Positions 53,047-61,498 of a stretch of DNA of 64,000 nucleotides are shown here, in pieces. The notes below the pieces were generated by a model. It had not been told where the DNA came from and ran no database searches. It saw only the letters and a program-made list of their open reading frames with translations. Every line of letters starts with the position of its first letter. The stretch's first letter is position 1. The position numbers and the translations under genes are program-made. This DNA comes from an uncultured Eubacterium sp. (GTDB lineage: Bacteria > Bacillota > Clostridia > Lachnospirales > Lachnospiraceae), in contig CAKREC010000006.1 of NCBI GenBank assembly GCA_934316925.1, positions 1 to 64,000 on the forward strand. The letters are read 5' to 3'.

Positions 53047-53102
53047 TTCCTCTCTCATAATATGTATTGCCCCCTCGCTTCCGTTCGGCGGCAGGTCGTC
53101 GG
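53047..53102 (-). repeat. Dispersed leader repeat, copy B1
   Basis: The minus strand carries CCGACGACCTGCCGCCG, AACGGAAGCGAGGGGGCAA, TACATATTATGAGAGAGGAA. It includes the tadA ribosome site and ends 6 nt before the tadA ATG. 46 nt of it repeat 88 nt upstream with one mismatch. Confidence 0.8.
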
Positions 53103-53134
53103 AACCATCTAAAAATATGACTCCGTCATATTGG

Positions 53135-53181
53135 TTCCTCTCTCATAATATGTATTGCCCCCTCACTTCCGTTCGGCGGCC
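53135..53181 (-). repeat. Dispersed leader repeat, copy B2
   Basis: It is identical to copy B1 over 46 nt except one base. Its own GAGAGAGG is followed by ATG and a six-codon frame (MTESYF) that stops 21 nt later, before copy B1. It starts 10 nt after the stop codon of the upstream gene. Confidence 0.8.
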
Positions 53182-53190
53182 TACCTTTTA

Positions 53191-53982
53191 TCATTCCGGA
53201 TCAGCTGGACATGGCTTCAGCCAATAGCCAAAATCTCCAATCGTGACTATTTTTTTCTGCGATCCTTTGAATCGCGAAAAGCCGGATCGTCCGGCAAGAT
53301 ACCGATCCCGTCTGTGAAACTGTCCTGGTACCCCCAGATAAGTCTGTTTGCCATCTCCCACATATAAAAGGTGACGATAATTCAAATATCCCTGCAGTAA
53401 AAAGGTATTATTGACCTCATGCCAGTACGGCATCGGAAGCCTGCCAATATCTTCCGGCATCAGCTGATAACACCATAACATTTCATCATCCTCAAACGGA
53501 TACATAACTGGAAAATCCGGCGTTTCTTCAGCGGCTTCTGCCTCTACTTTTTCTACTGTTTCTATTTTCTCTACCTTTCCTGTTTCTTCTGCAACTTCTT
53601 GCACTTCCGGTTCTGATTTTTCTTCAAACGCTGTTTCTTCCTTTCGTTCAAAGACCAGTTGTTCATATTGTACCAGTTCCGAAACCCCTTCGCAAGTTCC
53701 CACGGCATTACGCTTGGCATTCCCTATGGCAATCCCACAAACTCCCGGAAGTTCCATACCGTTCCAGCTATAATCCCACACTCTTCCGTCCGGGCACAAA
53801 ACGAGCTCAAAAGGATACCGCTCCTTGTCCTTCTCCCAGACCAAATAAAAAGGCTCATTCGCCCAGTCGTTATGTTTCATTTCAACATGAAAACTCATGC
53901 GGTCATCCCTGCATTCCATTCGTACATATCCAGCCGTCCCTCTGTTATCTCTAAGGTAAATAATATCTCTTTGATAATCCAT
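53191..53982 (-). CDS. Two-domain protein with acidic linker, unknown
   Basis: A 263-residue protein: N-terminal beta-rich domain (1-110: DIIYLRDNRGTAGYVRMECR, WANEPFYLVWEK), an acidic Glu/Val/Thr linker (112-160), and a C-terminal domain (165-263) with conserved-looking aromatic motifs (LWCYQLMPEDIGRLP, PYWHEVNNTFLLQGYLNYRH, YLGVPGQFHRRDRYLAGRSG). No signal peptide. I do not recognise a characterised family; similar proteins seem restricted to Lachnospiraceae from memory. Confidence 0.65.
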   Translation of the reverse strand: MDYQRDIIYLRDNRGTAGYVRMECRDDRMSFHVEMKHNDWANEPFYLVWEKDKERYPFELVLCPDGRVWDYSWNGMELPGVCGIAIGNAKRNAVGTCEGVSELVQYEQLVFERKEETAFEEKSEPEVQEVAEETGKVEKIETVEKVEAEAAEETPDFPVMYPFEDDEMLWCYQLMPEDIGRLPMPYWHEVNNTFLLQGYLNYRHLLYVGDGKQTYLGVPGQFHRRDRYLAGRSGFSRFKGSQKKIVTIGDFGYWLKPCPADPE

Positions 53983-54104
53983 ATGATAAACTCCATTTTT
54001 TTAGCCTTTTACAATATATGTGTGTTCCTGGATAAATATGACTTTTTTAATTGCATAAAAACAGACAAATACTATGTTTTGGGCAAACTTCTCTCCCATG
54101 TTAT

Positions 54105-54133
54105 TTGACTTTTTTCCGGATTCCCTTTACAAT
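54105..54133 (+). promoter_or_regulatory. Sigma-A promoter of trpS
   Basis: TTGACT (54105-54110), 17 nt, TACAAT (54128-54133). The gap 53983-54178 has no T-box leader, which is notable for a Firmicute aminoacyl-tRNA synthetase gene; the leader is only about 40 nt. Confidence 0.7.
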
Positions 54134-54178
54134 AAAATCATTATGAAAATTTGACTTTCGGAAAGGAATGAAAGTATT

Positions 54179-55222
54179 ATGAAAAAAGTTATTTTAACTG
54201 GGGACCGCCCTACCGGCAAACTCCATGTAGGTCATTATGTTGGCTCTTTGAAGCGTCGTGTCGAATTGCAGAATTCCGGTGAATACGACGATATTTATAT
54301 TATGATCGCGGATGCTCAGGCATTGACCGACAATGCTGACAACCCAGAGAAAGTTCGCAGCAACATTTCCGAGGTTGCGCTTGATTATATTTCCTGTGGT
54401 CTCGACCCGGAAAAATCCAATCTGTTTGTCCAGTCTTATGTGTCTGAACTTACTGAACTTACTTTTTACTACAGCAACCTGGTTACGGTATCCCGTCTGA
54501 AAAGAAACCCTACCGTCAAATCAGAGATCCAGATGCGTGGATTCAACTCCAGCATTCCTGTTGGTTTCTTTACCTATCCGATCAGCCAGGCAGCCGATAT
54601 TACCGCTTTTAAAGCAACGACGGTACCGGTTGGCGAAGACCAGCTTCCTATGTTAGAGCAGACCAGAGAGATCGTGCGTAGTTTCAACTCCACATACGAC
54701 GAAGTTCTTGTAGAGCCAAAGGTTCTTTTGCCGGAGAACGAAGCCTGCATGCGTCTTCCGGGTACTGACGGAAAAGCTAAGATGAGCAAATCTCTGGGCA
54801 ACTGCATTTATCTTTCCGATGAACCAGAAGTTATCCGCAAGAAGATCATGAGCATGTATACTGATCCGGATCACATCCGCGTGGAAGATCCCGGCAAATT
54901 GGAAGGCAACACGGTATTTACGTATCTTGACGCATTCTGCAAGGATGAGATGTTTGCTGAATATCTTCCTGATTACAGCTGCCTGCAGGAATTAAAAGAT
55001 CACTACACCCGCGGCGGTCTCGGTGATGTGAAAGTAAAGAAATTCCTGTATTCCGTATTGATGGAAGAGCTTTCACCGATCCAGGCAAGAAGAAAAGAAC
55101 TGGAGAAAGATATTCCTGCTATTATGGAAATTCTCCGTCAAGGCAGTATCAAAGCCAAAGAAGTTGCTGCCAATACTTTAAGTGAAGTTAAACATGCGAT
55201 GCGAATTGATTATTTTGATTGA
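54179..55222 (+). CDS. trpS: Tryptophan--tRNA ligase
   Basis: A 347-residue class I synthetase. The HIGH-type motif is [12 protein letters not shown] and the second signature is [10 protein letters not shown]. Tryptophan-binding segments and the C-terminal helical domain follow. Monocistronic, with a strong terminator. GAAAGGA precedes the ATG. Confidence 0.96.
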   Translation: MKKVILTGDRPTGKLHVGHYVGSLKRRVELQNSGEYDDIYIMIADAQALTDNADNPEKVRSNISEVALDYISCGLDPEKSNLFVQSYVSELTELTFYYSNLVTVSRLKRNPTVKSEIQMRGFNSSIPVGFFTYPISQAADITAFKATTVPVGEDQLPMLEQTREIVRSFNSTYDEVLVEPKVLLPENEACMRLPGTDGKAKMSKSLGNCIYLSDEPEVIRKKIMSMYTDPDHIRVEDPGKLEGNTVFTYLDAFCKDEMFAEYLPDYSCLQELKDHYTRGGLGDVKVKKFLYSVLMEELSPIQARRKELEKDIPAIMEILRQGSIKAKEVAANTLSEVKHAMRIDYFD

Positions 55223-55247
55223 TCGCTGTTATCCATTTTAAAAGAAA

Positions 55248-55291
55248 AAGAAGTTCTTCGTGAATCAATCTCACGAAGAACTTCTTTTTTT
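55248..55291. terminator. Bidirectional terminator between trpS and the class A PBP gene
   Basis: AAGAAGTTCTTCGTGA pairs perfectly with TCACGAAGAACTTCTT around a 7-nt loop, with TTTTTTT after it on the plus strand and a mixed T/C run on the other. It lies between the two convergent stop codons. Confidence 0.9.
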
Positions 55292-55296
55292 GTTTC

Positions 55297-58194
55297 TTAT
55301 TGTTGTCCGGTTGGCTCCTGTGTCGGCTCCGGCGTTGCCGTCGGTGTCACCGCATTGGAATCATCGTTGTATTTTCCTTCATCCACATCTTTGTTGTCAC
55401 TGGAATCCGGTCCTACGGCCGGCGTTTCCACCGTCGTAGGAAGTGCTTCTGCTCTGGTAACCGCAGCTTCCCATTTCGTCTTCATATCATCATACTCTGA
55501 GTAGCCTTTTACTTTTTTCAGTGCTTTCTTACCGTCTTTGATCAACAGCTTCGTAACACTGGTATAGTAACTTCTGCCATTCAGTGTATCAATGTACCAC
55601 TGCAGTTTCTTGATACGATTCTTCTTCAAGGTCTCCCCGGCTTTCTGAGCAGAATCCTCCGCATCTACTTTTTCCTGTTTCTGCGTTTTATCCTGTTTAT
55701 CTGCCAGATACTCACTGATCGCATCCTGCCATTTGTCTTTTACTTCCTGATCCAGCGAATTGAATTTCGTAGCCGCACGTTTTTTGAAGGATGCCTGCTC
55801 GTATTCATCCGGAATCTCTTCAATCACGGTAATGACTTTATTATATTTCTTTTCAAAATTCATAGCAGCTTTCACCGTATCCACCTTATATGCCTCAAAT
55901 TCGGATACCGCTGTCTCTGCCTCTTTCTTCGCATTTTCCAGCTTGTAGTTTACTTCCCACTCAGATTTTTTCTCTTCGTTCAAAGTGGAATAATAATCAT
56001 AACCACCCGGACGCTGCGAATAATAACGCTTGCCGTTCGTGTAGTTGATCTCTTTTGTTGCACTCGTAAATTTTCCGCCGGACACCTGTCGAAGCTGCAA
56101 GGAAGCCGGTATGTCGAAATCGCGCTTTTCTAATTTGGAGTGGATACTATTCATGAACGAACTCCATATTTTAAGCGGATAGGTTCCACCATACATGCCT
56201 GCCATCTCGCGCGGCGTATCATATCCGATCCATACCGCCGTTGTGTAATACGCACTGAATCCACAGAACCAGGCATCTTTATTGCTGCTTGTCGTACCGG
56301 TCTTTCCAGCATAGATCTGTTTATCATTATAAGCAGACCGCGCTGTACCATATCCATCCGCAAATGTTCCCTGCATCATATCTTTCAGGATATAGGAAGT
56401 ATCCGCAGAATAAACTTCTTCTTCGCTCTCTTCTTTCTCCGGAGCCTCATAAACCGTTCCCTTTGTCTCATGGTCGATCTTTTTGATACAGGTACGGGAA
56501 CTGAGCTGCCCATTGTTCTCAAGCGTCGCATAGCCACGGCACATATCGTTGACGGTAACACCATTGGTAAATCCTCCAAGCGAAACCGCCGGTGCTGAAT
56601 TGTCCGCATACGACAACGATGAAAAATGCAACTTTTCCAGATAGCTCATCGAGGTTTCAATCCCAGTCATCTTGAACACCTGGAATGCCACGGTATTTAA
56701 ACTTCGCGACAAGCCTTCTCTTGCTGTCACGTTACCGTGGTAACCACCACCGCTGTTCTTCGGACTGTAGCTTTTTTTATCTTTACTGTCCCAGTATACT
56801 TTACCATCCCGGATGATGGTAGAGCCATTGATCACACCATTGTCCACGGCCGGGCCATAATCAAGCAGCGGCTTGATCGTAGAACCAGGCTGTCGTGTTG
56901 ACAGGAATGCACGATTGTACTGATCATTTTTCGTACGTCCGCCGACAACAGCTACGACATACTGGGTATCATTGTCAATGCACATCGCTGCACTCTGCAG
57001 TGCGTATTTCTTTGTTTCTTTATTTTTTTCTGTAAATGAAGCAAGTGTCGAAGACACGGATTTTTGCAGTTTGTTCTGTATCTTCTGGTCAAAAGATGTG
57101 TAAATTTTATAACCACCGGCGCGGATCTCCGCTGCTTTTGTACCATATGCCTCTGAATATTTTTTCTTGTACTTTTTCTGATCTGCTGCCGATGAGAAAT
57201 TGTACTCGAACTGGAAACCATCATCTTTCATCAACTGGATCGTCGCGCAGTCGATCGCATAGCTGATCATATAGTTCTCAGAACTTGCCTGATCGTCCAC
57301 ACCGATCACTTTGATCTTCTCTTTCATGGCTGCATTATATTCTTTTTCTGTAATATAACCGCACTCTTTCATGTTGCCAAGGACCTGCTCTTTTTTCTCA
57401 GTCGCAAGTTCCATGCTGGCAATCGGATTGTACTTATTCGGACTGTTGGAAATTCCACACAGCATCGCTGCCTGTGCCAGTGTGACATCCTTCGCCGAGC
57501 ATCCAAAATAAAACTGGGAAGCCGTCTCGACACCATAACAGCGGTTGCCATAGAAGTTACTGTTGCAGTAGAATTCCATGATCTCTGCCTTGTTAAACTT
57601 CTTCTCCAGTGACGGAGCCAGCAAAACTTCGGTCAGCTTACGGCTGTAGGACTGCTCCTGCGTAAGAAGGTTGTTTTTGATCACCTGCTGCGTGATCGTA
57701 CTTCCTCCCTGTGTGATCTCGCCGTTGTGACGTACCAGCGCCAGCGCTGCACGCGTCAATGACTGCAGATCGATACCGGCATGAGTTTTGAAATGCTTGT
57801 CCTCCGTAGCAATATAACCGTTCTGTATGTATGGGGAAATGTTCTTAATGTCCACATACTGATAGGATCCGCTGTTGATCTCTCCGATCTTCTTTCCATT
57901 TTTGTCATAGATGACCGTATTCGACAGCATATGAAAATTGTCTGCGCTCAGATTGGTGAGCTTGTCATATGCCTCTTCGCTCGCCTGCTCATACATCGGT
58001 TTTATCTTCGCGAACACAATGCCGCCCACCACAGCACCGATCAAAAGAATGATCAGACAAACATTGATGATCACCTTTGAAAAATTCATAATGAATGTAA
58101 TCAGTTTATAGATCAGCCAAAATGGGAAAGCCACAACCCGGGTTATATTTTTCGCCCATGTATGATCTTCGATAAACTGCTTGAGCTTATTCAT
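55297..58194 (-). CDS. Class A penicillin-binding protein (transglycosylase/transpeptidase)
   Basis: A 965-residue bifunctional PBP. Cytoplasmic N end, membrane helix (about 37-62), GT51 domain with catalytic Glu in IATEDKHFKTHAGID, and transpeptidase domain with SxxK as STIK (in RQPGSTIKPL), SxN as SLN (in REGLSRSLNTVA) and KTGTT. After the catalytic domains there is a long charged helical tail (about 700-910) and a Thr/Pro end. It polymerises and cross-links peptidoglycan. It overlaps the upstream gene by 8 nt. Confidence 0.93.
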   Translation of the reverse strand: MNKLKQFIEDHTWAKNITRVVAFPFWLIYKLITFIMNFSKVIINVCLIILLIGAVVGGIVFAKIKPMYEQASEEAYDKLTNLSADNFHMLSNTVIYDKNGKKIGEINSGSYQYVDIKNISPYIQNGYIATEDKHFKTHAGIDLQSLTRAALALVRHNGEITQGGSTITQQVIKNNLLTQEQSYSRKLTEVLLAPSLEKKFNKAEIMEFYCNSNFYGNRCYGVETASQFYFGCSAKDVTLAQAAMLCGISNSPNKYNPIASMELATEKKEQVLGNMKECGYITEKEYNAAMKEKIKVIGVDDQASSENYMISYAIDCATIQLMKDDGFQFEYNFSSAADQKKYKKKYSEAYGTKAAEIRAGGYKIYTSFDQKIQNKLQKSVSSTLASFTEKNKETKKYALQSAAMCIDNDTQYVVAVVGGRTKNDQYNRAFLSTRQPGSTIKPLLDYGPAVDNGVINGSTIIRDGKVYWDSKDKKSYSPKNSGGGYHGNVTAREGLSRSLNTVAFQVFKMTGIETSMSYLEKLHFSSLSYADNSAPAVSLGGFTNGVTVNDMCRGYATLENNGQLSSRTCIKKIDHETKGTVYEAPEKEESEEEVYSADTSYILKDMMQGTFADGYGTARSAYNDKQIYAGKTGTTSSNKDAWFCGFSAYYTTAVWIGYDTPREMAGMYGGTYPLKIWSSFMNSIHSKLEKRDFDIPASLQLRQVSGGKFTSATKEINYTNGKRYYSQRPGGYDYYSTLNEEKKSEWEVNYKLENAKKEAETAVSEFEAYKVDTVKAAMNFEKKYNKVITVIEEIPDEYEQASFKKRAATKFNSLDQEVKDKWQDAISEYLADKQDKTQKQEKVDAEDSAQKAGETLKKNRIKKLQWYIDTLNGRSYYTSVTKLLIKDGKKALKKVKGYSEYDDMKTKWEAAVTRAEALPTTVETPAVGPDSSDNKDVDEGKYNDDSNAVTPTATPEPTQEPTGQQ

Positions 58195-58714
58195 GATTTG
58201 CCCTCCTACTCTTTTTTTCTTTATGATTCTGGCGGAGCTGTTTCATCCGCTTGATCCAGATGTAGCCAAACACACCGCCCATAAGGATCAAAAGCCAGTT
58301 CAGCCAATTCACAAAAAACGGCTCCTTAAACAGGAAATGGTTCGGCGCCTGCGTATTGACATAAACGGTATGCTCCGTACCCACCTCACGCGAAATGCCA
58401 AACAACGGCTGCGTGATAAAATACTGGCTCTCGTTATATTCGTTGCCATCATATACATAACTGACCGTAGCCATTGGGATCAACATCGCAAACGGATCAG
58501 TCGTTTTTTCAACAACCGTCGCTGTAACCCGCTCGTAACTCTTCCGGTTGAGTGCATGCGTCAGAGAATTGATGTTGAGAAAAATCAATGCCACGATCAC
58601 AACTAAGATCATCACGATCGGGGTCATACGCTTGCTGATTCCGACCTGGCGTTTTCTCCGTTCTTTCGCCTGCGCTCTCCTTAATTTTCTATCCATCTTT
58701 TTTTGATCTGTCAA
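58187..58714 (-). CDS. DUF3592-like membrane protein, unknown
   Basis: A 175-residue protein: strongly basic N end (RRAQAKERRKRQ), one helix (about 33-50), an extracytoplasmic beta domain with VTATVVEKTTDPFAM, VSYVYDGNEYNESQYF and GTEHTVYVNTQAP, then a second helix. It resembles DUF3592 proteins. The start is probably TTG 58714 with AAGGAG 7 nt upstream. It is coupled to the PBP gene. Confidence 0.7.
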   Translation of the reverse strand: MTDQKKMDRKLRRAQAKERRKRQVGISKRMTPIVMILVVIVALIFLNINSLTHALNRKSYERVTATVVEKTTDPFAMLIPMATVSYVYDGNEYNESQYFITQPLFGISREVGTEHTVYVNTQAPNHFLFKEPFFVNWLNWLLILMGGVFGYIWIKRMKQLRQNHKEKKSRRANHE

Positions 58715-58742
58715 AGAATCCACTCCTTTTATCATACCTTTT

Positions 58743-58772
58743 ATAATACCATGTTAAGCCTTATATCGTCAA
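58743..58772 (-). promoter_or_regulatory. Sigma-A promoter of the PBP operon
   Basis: TTGACG (58767-58772), 18 nt, TATTAT (58743-58748) on the minus strand, about 30 nt upstream of the first gene. Confidence 0.65.
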
Positions 58773-58810
58773 GGAATAAGCAGTTTCCAGGGTACGCCCC
58801 GATTCCATAA

Positions 58811-58857
58811 AAAAACGATAAACCGCTGCCCTTTTTCCGACAATCCGGTTTACCGTT
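58811..58857 (-). terminator. Terminator after the 109-residue gene
   Basis: AACGGTAAACCG/CGGTTTATCGTT on the minus strand, imperfect by one pair, followed by TTTTT. It lies 7 nt after the stop codon at 58864. Confidence 0.8.
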
Positions 58858-58863
58858 TTTCCA

Positions 58864-59193
58864 TCATTTCTGTCCATGAAGTTTTTTTGCCCGGTCAAAT
58901 TTCAAAATCTGTTTGCGGCGTACATTTCTTCCTACCCGCATCTGATATTCTTTATTCACAAACTTCAGGATTTTACCTAATTCATCTTCCACGCCTTCCA
59001 CATCATAATACACCGCTACCACCACATAGTTCATCGGTCCATTCTGATACAGCTGCAACTCCGAAAAAAAAGCCGGGTATTTCTGGCGCAGACGGATATC
59101 CAGATCTTTTACCATCTCCAGATATCGGTCCTGCCAACCCGGCTCCACGTAAGACATGCTCACATCATATAAATAATGTCTTTTCTCTTCCAT
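58864..59193 (-). CDS. Small soluble protein, unknown
   Basis: A 109-residue protein beginning MEEKRHYLYDVSMSYV, with a mixed alpha/beta pattern (AFFSELQLYQNGPMNYVVVAVYY) and a basic C-terminal end (RRKQILKFDRAKKLHGQK). The frame extends 39 codons upstream, but GGAGAG lies just before the ATG at 59193 and the upstream part overlaps the leader region of the glycosyltransferase end. No family recognised. Confidence 0.6.
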   Translation of the reverse strand: MEEKRHYLYDVSMSYVEPGWQDRYLEMVKDLDIRLRQKYPAFFSELQLYQNGPMNYVVVAVYYDVEGVEDELGKILKFVNKEYQMRVGRNVRRKQILKFDRAKKLHGQK

Positions 59194-59245
59194 AAGCTCT
59201 CCAACCGGCTTTTTCTTTATCCTATGCGGCATGGAGGCTTTTGTT

Positions 59246-60262
59246 CTAGTTAAATCCGTAAATTTTCTGGGAGATCGAGTAACCCCAGACAACAATCTTT
59301 CGTCCGGCACGGTTGCGGATACGCATTGGCCGGCTGAGTGCCATATGATTTACCAGACGATACATACCCAGGTTTTTCTTTTTCAGATACTGCCACAACT
59401 CGGTACGCTTATTCAGACTTTCTTCGGTTCCCTCTTTGATCAGAAATACCGAACTGATCGTCATCATCATCGTGAGGTATTTAACCATGTAATCACGAAG
59501 TTTTTTATTTTTGATCTTAGTGAGATCATAAGCATCGATCATCAGCTTGTTTACTTTCAACTGCTGGTCGATCCGTCCCATCATAACTTTTTCATTGACC
59601 GACTGATCTTCTCTTCCGATGAAGTAACGGTACAGATCAACATTAAGATAATACATCGTCTTCACATACGGAAGTGGATTATACACGAAAATGTTGTCCA
59701 CATAAAATGTGTGCTCCGGCAGCTGAAGATCACAGTCCCGCAACAGCTTTGTACGATAGATCACCGAATGCATCAAAATGTTCTGGCTCATGCGGAAACG
59801 TTTTACATCGTTCCAGCCAAACACGACGCCCTCTGGAAATACGCCATCGTAACGGATGCTTTTATGCTTGTGAAGGCTTGGCTTCTCGTAAACATAATTT
59901 GCCAAAAGCATGTCTACTCCATTGCCTTCTTCCACAAATCCACGCAATACATCCAAAACCCGCAACAGTGCCTCACGATCAAGCCAGTCATCACTGTCAA
60001 GCACTTTATAGTATACCCCGCTGGCATTTGCAAGTCCGGTATTTACCGCGCTTCCATGTCCTCCATTTTCCTTGTGGATCGCTCTTATGATCCCCGGATG
60101 TTCTTTTTCCAGACGATCTGCGATCTCCGCAGTTCTGTCTGTAGAACCGTCATCAACTAAAAGGATCTCTACATTATCACCACCGACTAATGCCGTATCT
60201 ACGGCATGCTCCATATATGCTTCCGAGTTATAACAAGGAATTGCAATCGTCAATAATTTCAT
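59246..60262 (-). CDS. Family 2 glycosyltransferase
   Basis: A 338-residue GT-A transferase: nucleotide-binding start LLTIAIPCYNSEAYME, EILLVDDGSTDRTAEIA and the DxD-like KVLDSDDWLDREAL. No strong membrane helix. It lies 17 nt after the UDP-galactopyranose mutase gene, so a role in adding galactofuranose or another sugar to a surface polymer is likely. The donor cannot be told. Confidence 0.88.
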   Translation of the reverse strand: MKLLTIAIPCYNSEAYMEHAVDTALVGGDNVEILLVDDGSTDRTAEIADRLEKEHPGIIRAIHKENGGHGSAVNTGLANASGVYYKVLDSDDWLDREALLRVLDVLRGFVEEGNGVDMLLANYVYEKPSLHKHKSIRYDGVFPEGVVFGWNDVKRFRMSQNILMHSVIYRTKLLRDCDLQLPEHTFYVDNIFVYNPLPYVKTMYYLNVDLYRYFIGREDQSVNEKVMMGRIDQQLKVNKLMIDAYDLTKIKNKKLRDYMVKYLTMMMTISSVFLIKEGTEESLNKRTELWQYLKKKNLGMYRLVNHMALSRPMRIRNRAGRKIVVWGYSISQKIYGFN

Positions 60263-60279
60263 CGTTTTTCTCCTTTTAT

Positions 60280-61431
60280 TTATGAAATGGTCTCAGCTAA
60301 ATCTAAGGCTCTTTCCACAATAGCATCAATATTGTAATATTTGTACTCTGCCAGTCTTCCGAGCAGATGGAAACCAGGTATCTGATCAACCAGTCCCTTG
60401 TATCGGGCAAATAACGCATCATTTTCCGGATTGTTGATCGCATAATAAGGAATCTCTCCCTCTTTTCCGGTATACGCCATCGGATACTCTTTCACGATCG
60501 TCGTCTCGTCTTCATCCAGCTGTCCGGACAGATATTTGAATTCGGTAATACGCGTAAAATCTTCCGAAACCGTGTAATTCACAACACCATGGCTCTGGTA
60601 GAATTTCTGTTTGTAATGTTCAAAATCAAATCGCAGTGACCGGTATGGAAGTTGTCCAAAACGACAGTCAAATAACTGGTCTAATGCTCCAGTAAAGATC
60701 ACATCCCCCATGAATGGCTGACCTTCAAATAAAATCTTATTTTCGCTTTCCGGATCCAGCTCCATCACATCTTTTGCATCAACCGAAAGCCGCACATCAA
60801 TCCCTGGATGATCCAGCATTTTGTCAAAGATCTCAGTAAATCCGTGAAGCGGCAGTCCCTGATATTCATCCTGGAAATACCGGTTGTCGCGCGAAAGAAG
60901 CACTGGCACTCTGCCCGAAACAGCCGGATCGATCTCTTTTGGCGATTTGCCCCACTGCTTCATCGTATACTTCAAAAATACATTTTCATATACATACTGC
61001 GCGATCTTCTGAAGCTCCTTATCCTCATGGTTCATCAGTTCAAGGATCGGTACTCTGGCGCCCTCACCGAAATTGTCGATCAGGCGCTTCTCCAGTTCCT
61101 TTGCTTCTTCACCGTATACCATCTCCAAAGTATTCAGGTTAAATGGGATCGGAAGTTCTTTGCCATACACATTGCCCACTACCTCATGGCGATAGAAATA
61201 CCACTCTGTGAATCTTGATAAATAGTCAAATACTCTTTTGCTGTTGGTATGAAAAATATGCGGACCGTACTGATGGATCAGGATTCCATACTCATCATAC
61301 TTATCATAGCAGTTTCCACCTACATGATCTCTCTTATCAATGATCAGTACCTTTTTGCCCTTTTTCTCTGCCAGTTCTCTGGCAACAACAGCTCCTGCAA
61401 ATCCACATCCTATGACTATACTATCGTACAT
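60280..61431 (-). CDS. glf: UDP-galactopyranose mutase
   Basis: A 383-residue FAD enzyme converting UDP-galactopyranose to UDP-galactofuranose. FAD loop VIGCGFAGAVVARELAEK, GGNCYDKYDEYGILIHQYGPHIFHT in parts (motif QYGPHIFHT), the substrate segment NLNTLEMVYG, and SLRFDFEHY. Coupled with the GT2 gene. The product feeds a cell-surface glycan. Confidence 0.96.
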   Translation of the reverse strand: MYDSIVIGCGFAGAVVARELAEKKGKKVLIIDKRDHVGGNCYDKYDEYGILIHQYGPHIFHTNSKRVFDYLSRFTEWYFYRHEVVGNVYGKELPIPFNLNTLEMVYGEEAKELEKRLIDNFGEGARVPILELMNHEDKELQKIAQYVYENVFLKYTMKQWGKSPKEIDPAVSGRVPVLLSRDNRYFQDEYQGLPLHGFTEIFDKMLDHPGIDVRLSVDAKDVMELDPESENKILFEGQPFMGDVIFTGALDQLFDCRFGQLPYRSLRFDFEHYKQKFYQSHGVVNYTVSEDFTRITEFKYLSGQLDEDETTIVKEYPMAYTGKEGEIPYYAINNPENDALFARYKGLVDQIPGFHLLGRLAEYKYYNIDAIVERALDLAETIS

Positions 61432-61498
61432 AATTCCTCCATCCCCGCCATGTTCCGGCAGTTATTTAGCTCTCTTCTTTTCAAGAATTGTATCAAAT

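Noticed and set aside
53983..54178. T-box or tryptophan attenuator upstream of trpS
   Set aside because: The predicted leader is about 40 nt, with no T-box core sequence or terminator hairpin.
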